Below, in pieces: positions 56,801 through 62,611 of a stretch of 64,000 nt of DNA. The translations under genes and the position numbers were made by a program. The notes under the pieces were generated by a model. It was not told the DNA's origin and made no database searches. It saw nothing but the letters and a program-made list of their open reading frames with translations. The stretch is from Stenotrophomonas bentonitica (lineage in GTDB: Bacteria; Pseudomonadota; Gammaproteobacteria; Xanthomonadales; Xanthomonadaceae), in the NCBI RefSeq assembly GCF_013185915.1, contig NZ_JAAZUH010000002.1, positions 744,001 through 808,000 on the forward strand, written 5' to 3'. Every line of letters starts with the position of its first letter. Position 1 is the first letter of the stretch.

Positions 56801-56967
56801 TGCGCGAGCGGCACGCCGACCAGCGACAGCGTCGTCGCCTCGCGGTTTTGGACCTGCCACGGTGCGGCCGCTGGGCGCGTCTGCACCTGGACGGGGGCAG
56901 GGGTGCGCTGCGCGGCAGTCGCGGTACGGGATGCGGTAGGGCAGGGGGACAGGTTCGGCACAGGCAT
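50650..56967 (-). CDS. Giant toxin-like protein, N-terminal ~2,040 residues, frameshifted before its C-terminal domain
   Basis: The frame from ATG 56967 stays convincing to about 50840. The remaining ~60 residues to the stop at 50650 are out-of-frame Arg-rich sequence. Adding the next frame after dropping one base gives one continuous 2,572-residue product. Residues ~1-45 are Pro/Thr/Gln/Ala-rich and disordered, with no signal peptide. The long middle is Leu/Ala/Asp-rich and probably helical, with no repeat I can name. A region near residues 1,900-2,030 has DGSVVLVAARGTAWHRYDVF, IPVQHTDEGLHVALGDT and DDWEMLIGERSYRLNEQ, like the beta-rich segment preceding toxin tips in large Pseudomonas toxins. 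The gene is divergent from a serine hydrolase gene (237-bp gap). Confidence 0.75.
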   Translation of the reverse strand: MPVPNLSPCPTASRTATAAQRTPAPVQVQTRPAAAPWQVQNREATTLSLVGVPLAQLDALADALAKGPIDTTLLGALLDGGLPGSPLGDALSEWLATRCALPSCSDDEAGAWRCVLLYALRLPQAHWEVECIAERARLTAAVSGRDPLLQRLRDALYRPLDKTPGAWQEMLADPRARDADVDVDARQVALDHQRTQYGGLNTEKRHAAMAKILAELAPTASTETQREALKCVRQHEQRDASLLDPRAGLRTVFAHAGDAGSIENIRARLSAMQQVTTRTGSDASSTAEAASGKAPPPLAMQLLAVAEQATIDTPAPVQPLGRYDSLANAAVSLLSLPWQLQRLVEAGAGLGFAAVKGASLLGSRAMPTPEAVANAVQPFGLGGAWAQRVNVVACTPLAGEAPLVDDTGPLLGRQQMGSAVALRGQCWEAPHNVPGMLREQSAGIGAFLARQPAGPTTLTAPDATRATPTDGMCPVNDIVPAPTARPMLHHRTPAPRADAGALTDVGQPAAAAPAALPRYGAVAQEMLPVDGRLPLLVQAPLLDRLVPGDWWNALDWQVPRTLGGLHAAVTDAFAQAGLDLQHRAPSPDALAAFFGSKPARAWYEALQKLPMLPEGARRSLADGGASARAYAFARMLEQLTQHPHAEGERRAMHSLARVGRAAVAHVQAQDPNALVTAHAHFDGLAWHTDTVAGRMATPMTDAQLQAHRARMHLAYGRPLPHGSSTEKMRTWLVQAQPALLDETTFDLLDSADTLLADLLVTLRGEVDELRFGKDWDWRGKPPSTADWRDHLDRKAAVAGTHWVTELGALFHQVAASLARYEDLEPPLQSVIDPRRNDLRVLTGEVIAPLLQLYSGLDLPMAKADPWYRAAYPAYAGFFAWAGGTHASRALAQLEALDLARNPERLRPLLLPMTVTLPLPAAVLRHLLGRDRIADDPQQQARDLMRLMRGSETRRLVAQAVEISVEDVTTELVHGFFRQLANAPGAEAFGHWRDDFQRGSTWHLSPDEWLSLLPDRELASLWRTPGMRSNREGVVNAVEQALAAASATRGAQAPPTRWSRIMEAPQALDRWCASDGAQQVAWQHLERSVAGRSAGSRLDREAPLSPSTCAAMLGASAEVQLSLGDDPKGLTHDPANDAAPVLSLAIDLQRLHPALTADEALAFGAVLLPPDARVAAPARAPLDFPLLQTPHAPELGADASDDALLAALVQSDTPPRPDTPRVDPAQLPALVDLLEGFGLSLLQPPEGDGIGDQPLTPPNVWALMARTRQFAAFCQPLLAEAGWVGGDAGDTASARGAQALLAQLMLERYIGLDRIDALRERFAAPEVVDVPFVQLAHELRQAVLDGNGEASPAALDMLYWMLASELEQPALMVDGIPDWLTYGGSLQSVALRHGATLLDGMQPGACSGARFDEVCALPAQLSLPAQTPGEHDHLHDALARALAPAALAYAAAHGDAGNLTRLDAPTGQQVCDALTLVQADQAMHALHVQQLASDPPKRMDIAAQTLREAGVDPALWSHRPVDIGEAYLERHGIVSSRLIAFERHLYELAKPDNAGAGSGDDPRERALVTNDDTLQALVVADAWVSTNGPTTASRFESAFEAWKRTVETGLAGVIETVLKGLPAGDRRLIESSECTPLRISLGDRHADRGLLLRCTPTQHGAEPVCFEIIPQAGVARRVWQDPSLGRLVDTDGLFTGNVQRERDGDLLDPLADLTLTPYSSTVTGNGPYTFQALARAAASDLWKDRLDQARTDELAQRTGLEQLHAKELHDLNALAEFLVPGLSCVEQLRAGDFSADTIGGCVMDVVSTVAPVGEFFASTVRIVRTAGEHTITSIAAESAQALKKLATSLVMQGGLGTVRNVVKGSQWVGSHAWETALMGADWLKRIARGSPALQESALALEHAVASGRVPKAALQARRAATPTLAEATLEDGSVVLVAARGTAWHRYDVFTGKPYGPRLDTCTFANELPPTIPVQHTDEGLHVALGDTPAQFLDHGNDDWEMLIGERSYRLNEQRSAFELTTAEAQRETPGQWHELPSLQAAPFAGGDPLRAAVAPALHSRRRQGPALGSVAARARGRHRRRHARVHAGSGAQGAGKRRNTAPDGA

Positions 56968-57204
56968 TGAATCGTGACAGGCGCAGGGGCGCGGAAGGGC
57001 GCCGATCCTACGGATGGGTCGCAGCGCTGCAATCGACAACGCCAATGGAACCTGACTAAACGAGTGACGCCATGCATCGAGATCGTTGCAGCATGGGGGA
57101 TACCGACAGTTGGCCGACGCGCGTAGTCGGGAACGGCGACGTGTCGGTATCGGAATAGTTGTATCGGCTAGACTCGCCCCATCCTGGTTCGGGAAGTGCG
57201 CACG

Positions 57205-58221
57205 ATGAAGCGGACGTGGTCGACCCTGATGCTGCTGACGATGGCGTGGGCAGCCCCCGTGCTGGCCAGCGATCCGCTGACGCCGGTGCTGGCCCGCTGG
57301 GACCAGGACGAACATCCCGACCTGCGCGCGGTGGTGGTGATGCGTGACGGCAAGATAGTCGCCGAACGCTATTACAACGGCGAAACCGCAGCCTCGCTGC
57401 ACGATGTGCGCTCAGCCGGCAAAAGCGTCACCGCGCTGCTGGCCGGCATCGCCATCGACCAGGGCGCGCTGAAGAATGTGGACGAACGCGTCCCCACGCA
57501 CTGGCCCGAGGCCGCCGGCAGCGCCGTTGGCGACGTGCGCCTGGACGACCTGCTGACCATGCGGTCCGGCCTGGCCGCCTTCGACGAAGATCCCGCCTCG
57601 CCGGGCAACGAAGACAAGCTCGACGAAGCCGCCTACCCGCTGGCGTTCGTGCTGGCGGTACCGCGCGCGACCCCACCGGGCCAGGTCTATCGTTACAACT
57701 CGCTGACCAGTTATGTAGTGGGCGTGGAACTGGCCAAGGCCGCCGGCATGTCGATGGCCGACTTCGCCCGCGCCAATCTGTTCACGCCGCTGGGCATCAC
57801 CCGCTGGGAGTGGGCCAGCGACGCCGCCGGGTACACCAAAGGGCAGGGCAACCTGTCGCTGACCGCGCGCGACTTCGCCACCCTGGGCGAGATGGTCCGG
57901 AACAAGGGCCTGTACAACGGCCGCCGCATCGTCAGCGAGGCCTGGCTGGGCGAAGCACTTGCGCCCCGCGTCCCCATCGCAGACAGCGACCCCTACGCCG
58001 ACCATTACGGCTATTTCTGGTACCACAAGGTCCACGACATCAACGGCCAGAAGGTGCCGGTGTCTTTCGCCTCCGGCAACGGCGGCAACAAGATCTACGT
58101 CATCCCCAGCCGCAAGCTGGTTGTGGCGATCACGTCCAGCGCGTACGGCAAGGGTTATGGGCAACGTCGCTCGGAAGCGATCCTCAAGGCGCTGCTGTCG
58201 GCCGACACGCCCGCGCCGTGA
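57205..58221 (+). CDS. Serine hydrolase, class C beta-lactamase-like fold
   Basis: A 338-residue exported protein (signal peptide cleaved near VLA/SD). The SxxK catalytic pair is in RSAGKSVTALL, the YxN motif in YRYNSLTSYV, and a third KTG-like motif is replaced by SGNGGNKIYVIP (HxG/GxG type). The family covers esterases, D-aminopeptidases and penicillin-binding-like hydrolases; resistance cannot be inferred. The ATG at 57205 begins MKRTWSTLML; a GTG three codons upstream is possible. Confidence 0.88.
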   Translation: MKRTWSTLMLLTMAWAAPVLASDPLTPVLARWDQDEHPDLRAVVVMRDGKIVAERYYNGETAASLHDVRSAGKSVTALLAGIAIDQGALKNVDERVPTHWPEAAGSAVGDVRLDDLLTMRSGLAAFDEDPASPGNEDKLDEAAYPLAFVLAVPRATPPGQVYRYNSLTSYVVGVELAKAAGMSMADFARANLFTPLGITRWEWASDAAGYTKGQGNLSLTARDFATLGEMVRNKGLYNGRRIVSEAWLGEALAPRVPIADSDPYADHYGYFWYHKVHDINGQKVPVSFASGNGGNKIYVIPSRKLVVAITSSAYGKGYGQRRSEAILKALLSADTPAP

Positions 58222-58264
58222 GGTACTCTGGTCAGTCCCCCATGTCAGAACACCGGACCGCCCG

Positions 58265-58576
58265 ATGGATTACCAGCTGATCATCAAGTTCTGGCGCAAG
58301 TCGCTGGACGACGAAGGCTTCCTGGCTACGCTCGAAGCCGAACTGGGCGCGGCGCTGGGCAGCGCTGCGAAGCTGGACGGCTACGACGTCAGCGCGAAAG
58401 AGATCAACCTTTTCATGGACACCTCCGACCCGCGCCCGACCTTCCGCAAGGCCAAGGACGTGCTGGAACGGCTGGGTGTAATGCACAGCGTGTCGGCCGC
58501 CTACCGGCTGGTCGGCGGCGCGCAGTTCACCTCGCTCTGGCCGACCCGGATGGCGCGCAAGTTCACGCTGCCCTGA
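58265..58576 (+). CDS. Conserved hypothetical protein
   Basis: A 103-residue soluble protein starting MDYQLIIKFWRKSLDDEGFL. It has alternating charged and hydrophobic segments, INLFMDTSDPRPTFRKAKD in the middle and a basic end. No membrane segment or known motif. It lies 43 bp after the serine hydrolase gene and is probably cotranscribed. The function is not recognised. Confidence 0.75.
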   Translation: MDYQLIIKFWRKSLDDEGFLATLEAELGAALGSAAKLDGYDVSAKEINLFMDTSDPRPTFRKAKDVLERLGVMHSVSAAYRLVGGAQFTSLWPTRMARKFTLP

Positions 58577-58591
58577 GTCGAAGGACCGGCC

Positions 58592-59263
58592 TCAGTTCCC
58601 GACTGGGTTCAGATACAGCCGCGCTCCGTCGGACTCGCGCTTTCCCGACCAGCGGCCGCTGCGGTCCTGGCGGAAACGGCCAATGGTGGTGTTGTTGGTG
58701 TCGGTAATCAGCAACTGGTTGCCCGACAGCACCCAGCGGTTGGCCGGGAAGAACCCATCCGGACAGCCTGCGGGGACGTAGGCGCTGTGCCCACCGAACC
58801 ACTCGGCGTCCTTGAGCTCGATGGTGCAGGTGTTGCCGTTCTCCTGGCCCAGGGTCCACCGACCCACGAGTTCCGCGCCCCAGCCCGGGCGCCCGCCGTG
58901 CCGGTCGCCATGATCGTGCCCATGCGGCCAGTCGTCGTCATTGCCACCCATGTCGATCTCCACCGAGCTGTCCCTGCTCTCGCTGCGCGACTCGGAGTGC
59001 GAGCTGCCGCTGGTGGTGGACTGCTGGTTGAGCGAACCGAAGTTGCCGAATGCCGAGTCGCCGTTCTGATCGGAGCTGGTCGTTCCGTCCTGGTCCTGCC
59101 CGGTCGTCGACTGGCTGCTGGTGGTGGTCGTGCTGGAGCTGTCCTGCTCGCTGCTGGTGTGCTCCTCCATCGAGCCGAACGAGACATCCTGGCCGAGGGC
59201 CACGGCGGGGGAGCCCAGCAGGAGCAGGGCGAGCAGGGGGGTAGAGGGGAAGTTCGTTGCCAT
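58592..59263 (-). CDS. Exported protein with a C-terminal Inh-type metalloprotease-inhibitor domain
   Basis: A 223-residue protein with a signal peptide (cleaved near ALG/QD). Residues ~28-125 are very rich in Ser, Thr, Gln, Asp and then His/Asp/Gly (WPHGHDHGDRHGG). Residues ~128-223 look like the AprI/Inh family: VGRWTLGQENGNTCTIELKD, PAGCPDGFFPANRWVLSG and GNQLLITDTNNTTIGRF, with the two cysteines that form the family disulfide. AprI/Inh proteins block periplasmic self-damage by secreted serralysin-type proteases. No protease gene is nearby. The ATG at 59263 starts MATNFPSTPL. Confidence 0.72.
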   Translation of the reverse strand: MATNFPSTPLLALLLLGSPAVALGQDVSFGSMEEHTSSEQDSSSTTTTSSQSTTGQDQDGTTSSDQNGDSAFGNFGSLNQQSTTSGSSHSESRSESRDSSVEIDMGGNDDDWPHGHDHGDRHGGRPGWGAELVGRWTLGQENGNTCTIELKDAEWFGGHSAYVPAGCPDGFFPANRWVLSGNQLLITDTNNTTIGRFRQDRSGRWSGKRESDGARLYLNPVGN

Positions 59264-59330
59264 TGCTTTCTCCAGACGTAGACCGACGGGAACAGCGCGA
59301 GGCAAGCGGAGCACACCCCGCGTGAGCGGA

Positions 59331-59394
59331 CTGGCAATAAAAAAGCCGGGACCCCGTGTGAAGGAGGTCCCGGCTCTTTGGGTCCTTGCGGACC
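59331..59394 (-). repeat. 64-bp direct repeat, copy 1, carrying a terminator
   Basis: 63 of 64 bases match 60182-60245. Read on the minus strand it has a small hairpin GGTCC-GCAA-GGACC, a 6-nt spacer, then a GCCGGGACC / GGTCCCGGC stem followed by TTTTTTATT. It is a very strong terminator placed 58 nt downstream of the antitoxin gene. Confidence 0.9.
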
Positions 59395-59452
59395 TGAACC
59401 GCCGAATGCACCAATCGAACGCCTTCGCCGTCGTCTCGTTCTCGCAAAGCGC

Positions 59453-59776
59453 TCAGGCTAGAACTTCAAGGCCATGCTTTTTCACAACATCCAACAGACG
59501 CATCGCCATGCCGCTGGGCTTCTTTGCGCCGGTTTCCCACTTCTGGACCGTGCTTTCGCTTGTGCTCAGATACAGAGCGAAAACCGGCTGGCTTACATTG
59601 TTGGCCGACCGGATCCGCACGATTTCCTCAGGTTTGAAGTCGGGTGCCTTGATCAGGTGGCGAGCGTCGAAGTCGCGCATGGTGGCTTTGCTGACTGCGC
59701 CAACCTTCATCAGGGCCGAGGCCGATGAGTGAAGGGCCTCAGACATATCGCTCTTAAATTTGGTCTTGGTTTTCAT
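59453..59776 (-). CDS. HigA-like antitoxin, XRE-type helix-turn-helix protein
   Basis: A 107-residue DNA-binding antitoxin. After a basic start (MKTKTKFKSDM) comes ATMRDFDARHL, then an XRE HTH at ~residues 50-95 (EIVRIRSANNVSQPVFALYL, STSESTVQKWETGAKKPSG). This layout is typical of the antitoxin paired with RelE/HigB-type toxins. The ATG at 59776 overlaps the toxin gene by 23 nt; an alternative ATG at 59746 would leave no overlap. Toxin-first order matches higBA. Confidence 0.88.
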   Translation of the reverse strand: MKTKTKFKSDMSEALHSSASALMKVGAVSKATMRDFDARHLIKAPDFKPEEIVRIRSANNVSQPVFALYLSTSESTVQKWETGAKKPSGMAMRLLDVVKKHGLEVLA

Positions 59777-60122
59777 GGCAGATCTCCACCAGGTCTTTGT
59801 CTTTCAGCAAAACGGTCAGCTGCGTCTCGTCCAACTTTCCGTAGGCTTTGGCAAGTGTTCGGAAGTCTTCCAGTTCGGCTTCGTCCAAGCTCTTCTTGCC
59901 CTGCTTGGAAAAGATGAAGTTGAAGATCCAGTACCGACCGCCTTTCGCCAGGATGATGCTGCGGTAATCGTTGTTATGAAGACGTTTTTTGAAAACCCCT
60001 CCGCCGAGATCTTCCGCTTGGCCCAGCCGGACCTGTTTCACAGCCCTGCATAAGTCAGCGTCGCTGATGCCAATCTTCCTCGCCTTCTTGGCGAACCAGC
60101 TGGTCTTGAACGTGCGGCTCAT
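59754..60122 (-). CDS. RelE/HigB-type toxin
   Basis: A 122-residue protein of the RelE-like family (Pfam RelE, PF06296 type). Visible features are FKTSWFAKKARKIGISDADL, LCRAVKQVRLGQAEDLGGG, VFKKRLHNNDYRSIILAKGG and RYWIFNFIFSKQGKKSLDE. Members cleave mRNA at the ribosome. Base composition here is clearly more AT-rich than the neighbours, as expected for a recently acquired module. The ATG at 60122 follows the operator-promoter directly. Confidence 0.88.
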   Translation of the reverse strand: MSRTFKTSWFAKKARKIGISDADLCRAVKQVRLGQAEDLGGGVFKKRLHNNDYRSIILAKGGRYWIFNFIFSKQGKKSLDEAELEDFRTLAKAYGKLDETQLTVLLKDKDLVEICHENQDQI

Positions 60123-60128
60123 AGAGAT

Positions 60129-60158
60129 AAAGTAGCACTCAGTGCTACACATCGTCAA
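60129..60158 (-). promoter_or_regulatory. Promoter with autoregulatory operator of the toxin-antitoxin operon
   Basis: On the minus strand TTGACG (60158-60153) and TACTTT (60134-60129) are spaced by 18 nt as -35 and -10. Between and over them lies a perfect palindrome GTAGCACT-C-AGTGCTAC (60132-60148). HigA-type antitoxins bind such sites to repress their own promoter. Confidence 0.78.
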
Positions 60159-60181
60159 TCCTGGACCGTCAGCCGAACACG

Positions 60182-60245
60182 CTGGCAATAAAAAAGCCGG
60201 GACCCCGTTTGAAGGAGGTCCCGGCTCTTTGGGTCCTTGCGGACC
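60182..60245 (-). repeat. 64-bp direct repeat, copy 2, carrying a terminator
   Basis: Same structure as 59331-59394 with one substitution in the loop. It ends transcription of the phage-like operon to its right (stop of the AlpA-like gene at 60291). The two copies bracket an 787-bp segment that holds the whole toxin-antitoxin operon and its promoter. Confidence 0.9.
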
Positions 60246-60290
60246 GTCTTATGGTGGAGGTGGGCTCTACCTGAAGCTGTCGCGGCGCCC

Positions 60291-60569
60291 TTACGCGGCA
60301 AGGGGTGGATGGGTGTCGTTGGCGCCGATACCCCCACTGGTACCCCCGCTTTCGAGCTGCTGGTCACGGGCGTGGACCTGCAACTGAATCCATTCCTCAA
60401 CCTCCGATTCGAGCCACCGAACAGATGCCCCGACGGGCACCTGTTTGGGGAACGTTCCGGCCGAAATGCGCGAATACATGGTCGACTTGGGCAGGCCAGT
60501 GCGGTCGAGAACCTGCTTCAGGCGCAGGAGCCGGCGGGGTGCCTGGGCGATGTTGGTGGTGCTGGTCAT
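60291..60569 (-). CDS. AlpA-family phage/island regulator
   Basis: A 92-residue protein with a MerR-like/AlpA HTH at ~residues 13-62 (LLRLKQVLDRTGLPKSTMY, then FPKQVPVGASVRWLESEVE). AlpA proteins activate excisionase/integrase genes or act as excision factors in prophages and islands. The C-terminal 25 residues are polar. It is the distal gene of a minus-strand operon and overlaps the gene before it by 4 nt. Confidence 0.88.
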   Translation of the reverse strand: MTSTTNIAQAPRRLLRLKQVLDRTGLPKSTMYSRISAGTFPKQVPVGASVRWLESEVEEWIQLQVHARDQQLESGGTSGGIGANDTHPPLAA

Positions 60570-60814
60570 GTGGTCTCCTTCGCCGCGCTGGGCGGCTGGC
60601 GGGGGATAGCAAGTAGAGGGCGAACCGGGCGCATCACCTTCAGGGCTTCCCCCATGTCGCCGGCGGCAAGGTGGTGCAGCGCCAGGCCACGGGCTTCCCA
60701 GAGGCGAACAGTTTCCGGCCGGGCGTTGGCCAAGTGCACGCCTTGCATGCTGGCAAGGTCGTGCGCGGTGCGCTCAACGGTGTCGCCAAAGTTGATGCCG
60801 GCCAAGCTATCCAT
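60566..60814 (-). CDS. Small phage-associated protein, unknown
   Basis: An 82-residue frame, starting MDSLAGINFGDTVERTAHDL, with an ETVRLWEARGLALHHLAAGD helical block. It overlaps the AlpA-like gene by 4 nt (ATGA), which supports translation. No known family. The longer frame upstream is antisense to the DUF6680-like gene. Confidence 0.6.
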   Translation of the reverse strand: MDSLAGINFGDTVERTAHDLASMQGVHLANARPETVRLWEARGLALHHLAAGDMGEALKVMRPVRPLLAIPRQPPSAAKETT

Positions 60815-60860
60815 AGAGCGGCTCCGTGGCAGAATGCGGAAAACTGCCAAGGGGGGCGCT

Positions 60861-61490
60861 ATGATCATTTCTGCCGCGAACGCTGTTTCCGCCGCTGTAT
60901 CCGCCGGACAAAGCTCGATCACGATCAGCGATAGTTTGATCGTTTTCGCAACCTTGCTCGGACCCGTGCTGGCCGTCCAGGCGCAACAATGGGTTGAGCG
61001 GGCGCGCAAGACATCGGATCTGCGCGCTTGGGTATTCACCACGCTGATGAATACACGGGCCACGCGAATGAGCACCGCGCATATCGAGGCGCTCAACAGC
61101 ATCACCATCGCTTTCCACGACGGAGGAAGGCGTTGGAGATCTAAGAAGAGCCAAGCTGTTTTGAATAAGTGGCGCGAGTACCTCGCTCATCTCTCGCAAC
61201 AAACGCCGGTGAGCGAGGCCGAGTTTGCCGCCCAGGCTGCCCGAGGTACGGAGATATTCACCAACCTGCTGGAAGCGATAGCGATCGAGCGCGGTTTTGA
61301 TGTGGATCGCGCAGAGATTGTCGCTGGTGCGTATCACCCCCGAGGATTTGTGCATGGGGAGCTTCAGAGAAATGAGGCGATCGAGCGTGTGATGCAGATT
61401 CTCAGAGGGGAAAGCGGTCTGCCGGTCGTAGTCCGACCAGAAGCGCCGACGCCAGCTGGGGAAGAGAACGACGCGCGTCCGGAGGAATGA
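60861..61490 (+). CDS. Membrane-anchored DUF6680-like protein
   Basis: A 209-residue protein. Residues ~1-45 contain a hydrophobic helix (DSLIVFATLLGPVLAVQAQQ). The rest is soluble and helical, with VFTTLMNTRATRMSTAHIEA, LNSITIAFHD and VLNKWREYLAHL, which resembles DUF6680. It is the only plus-strand gene in an otherwise minus-strand phage-like operon, with its own ribosome site (AAGGGGGG). Its composition is somewhat less GC-rich than the flanks. The function is unknown; a cargo or defence role is a guess. Confidence 0.65.
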   Translation: MIISAANAVSAAVSAGQSSITISDSLIVFATLLGPVLAVQAQQWVERARKTSDLRAWVFTTLMNTRATRMSTAHIEALNSITIAFHDGGRRWRSKKSQAVLNKWREYLAHLSQQTPVSEAEFAAQAARGTEIFTNLLEAIAIERGFDVDRAEIVAGAYHPRGFVHGELQRNEAIERVMQILRGESGLPVVVRPEAPTPAGEENDARPEE

Positions 61491-61497
61491 GGCTGGC

Positions 61498-61947
61498 TTA
61501 GTCATGGCGCACCTCCTGCGGCAGTAGCTTCTGCTGCTGGGCGTACTCGATCACTGTCTGGCCGCTGGGCAGCAGGATGTGCGACAGGAAGGCAGCTTCG
61601 AAGGTCAGCATGCCGATCTCGATCGCGGTGACCTGGCCCTTCACCCAGTCGCGCAAAATCGAGTACACGGCCACCCCGCCGATCTTGAGAGCCTTGGCGT
61701 CGTGGTCGGCGCGGGTGGCGCGCACGCGGGGGCCGTAGGGGTGCTCCCGCAGCCACGCGGCGGCGTAGCCCCGGGCGCTGGCCTTGAGTTGGACCAGCCG
61801 ACCGCGGTGCTCGAACTGGATGAACAGCTCGCCGCTTTCGTAGTCCTCACCGGTGGCGAAGCGCTGGCAGCCGAACGACCGCAGCATCTTCTGGATGTCG
61901 TTGATCGCGTTGTTGCCGCTGGTGGCGTTCTCGTAGGGCAGGCTCAC
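61498..61947 (-). CDS. Phage/island hypothetical protein
   Basis: A 149-residue protein starting with GTG (SLPYENATSGNNAINDIQKM). It has a cysteine-containing strand (LRSFGCQRF), FIQFEHRGRLVQLKASARGY and a C-terminal segment AIEIGMLTFEAAFLSHILLP, as in small proteins that accompany phage methyltransferases. The start overlaps the next gene's stop by 4 nt (GTGA). No activity can be assigned. Confidence 0.7.
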   Translation of the reverse strand: MSLPYENATSGNNAINDIQKMLRSFGCQRFATGEDYESGELFIQFEHRGRLVQLKASARGYAAAWLREHPYGPRVRATRADHDAKALKIGGVAVYSILRDWVKGQVTAIEIGMLTFEAAFLSHILLPSGQTVIEYAQQQKLLPQEVRHD

Positions 61948-62372
61948 GATGTGCCCTCCGGGTGCATGCGGCGGTGTCCATCGATCAGAACCTGAACCTG
62001 CTGCTGCAACCCGGCAGCCATGTCGCAGAAGTTGGGCACCACGGTGGTGGCCATGACGTGCAGCTGGTTGCGGACGTCCAGCAGCTCCACCAGCGGGAAA
62101 ACGGCCGGCGGGATTACCTGGACAGTGCCGCCGGGCTTCACCGTGGACAGCGTGCCCGGCACTGCAAACTGAAGCGCCTGGGCGACGATTGCACGCCCGG
62201 CGTCCGTCAGGTCGAACTCGCCGTTCTCATGTCCCTCCTGCAGCCATCCGCGATCCCGGAGGTCCAGCAGCTCTGAGAGCTTGAGGGTGGTTTCGCCAGT
62301 CCAACCGAACTGCGTGTCGCACACGATCAGGTTCCGGACGGCGTCGGTGGTGGTGGTGGTCGAGCTATTCAT
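61944..62372 (-). CDS. Phage/island hypothetical protein
   Basis: A 142-residue soluble protein. After a Thr-rich start (MNSSTTTTTDAVRN) it has LKLSELLDLRDRGWLQEGH and FDLTDAGRAIVAQAL, which look like a winged-helix core. The C-terminal half has VFPLVELLDVRNQLHVMATT and a Gln-rich helix. It overlaps both neighbours by 4 nt. Function unknown. Confidence 0.68.
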   Translation of the reverse strand: MNSSTTTTTDAVRNLIVCDTQFGWTGETTLKLSELLDLRDRGWLQEGHENGEFDLTDAGRAIVAQALQFAVPGTLSTVKPGGTVQVIPPAVFPLVELLDVRNQLHVMATTVVPNFCDMAAGLQQQVQVLIDGHRRMHPEGTS

Positions 62373-62611
62373 GCGGTCTGCTCCTTCGATTGCTGGGGCG
62401 CGCGTGCGGACTGCAGCGAAGCCCAAGTGAGGGGGAAAGGGCCGCGCTTGGCCCGGGTAGAGGCGGTTCCGACGGTGGTGCCGATCACGTCGGCGATCTG
62501 GCGGCTGGTGAGCAGCTTCCCTTCGACCACGTGGGCGAAGAGCCGGGCGCGCGCGAGTCCTGCGCGGCGGCTGTATTCCCGCTGCCGGCGGGCACATGCG
62601 ACGACGGTCAT
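62369..62611 (-). CDS. Small HTH-like phage/island protein
   Basis: An 80-residue basic protein. The segment LTSRQIADVIGTTVGTASTR resembles a helix-turn-helix. It sits between the methyltransferase gene and the next unknown with 4-nt overlaps at both ends, so it is probably translated. A DNA-binding role is inference. Confidence 0.6.
   Translation of the reverse strand: MTVVACARRQREYSRRAGLARARLFAHVVEGKLLTSRQIADVIGTTVGTASTRAKRGPFPLTWASLQSARAPQQSKEQTA

Noticed and set aside
57205..58221. A beta-lactamase resistance gene
   Set aside because: The SxxK and YxN motifs are shared by esterases and peptidases of this fold; nothing here shows antibiotic hydrolysis.
59331..60245. The 64-bp repeats as tRNA-gene attachment sites
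   Set aside because: No tRNA cloverleaf, anticodon or CCA end can be made from the repeat; the structure is two hairpins and a T-run.
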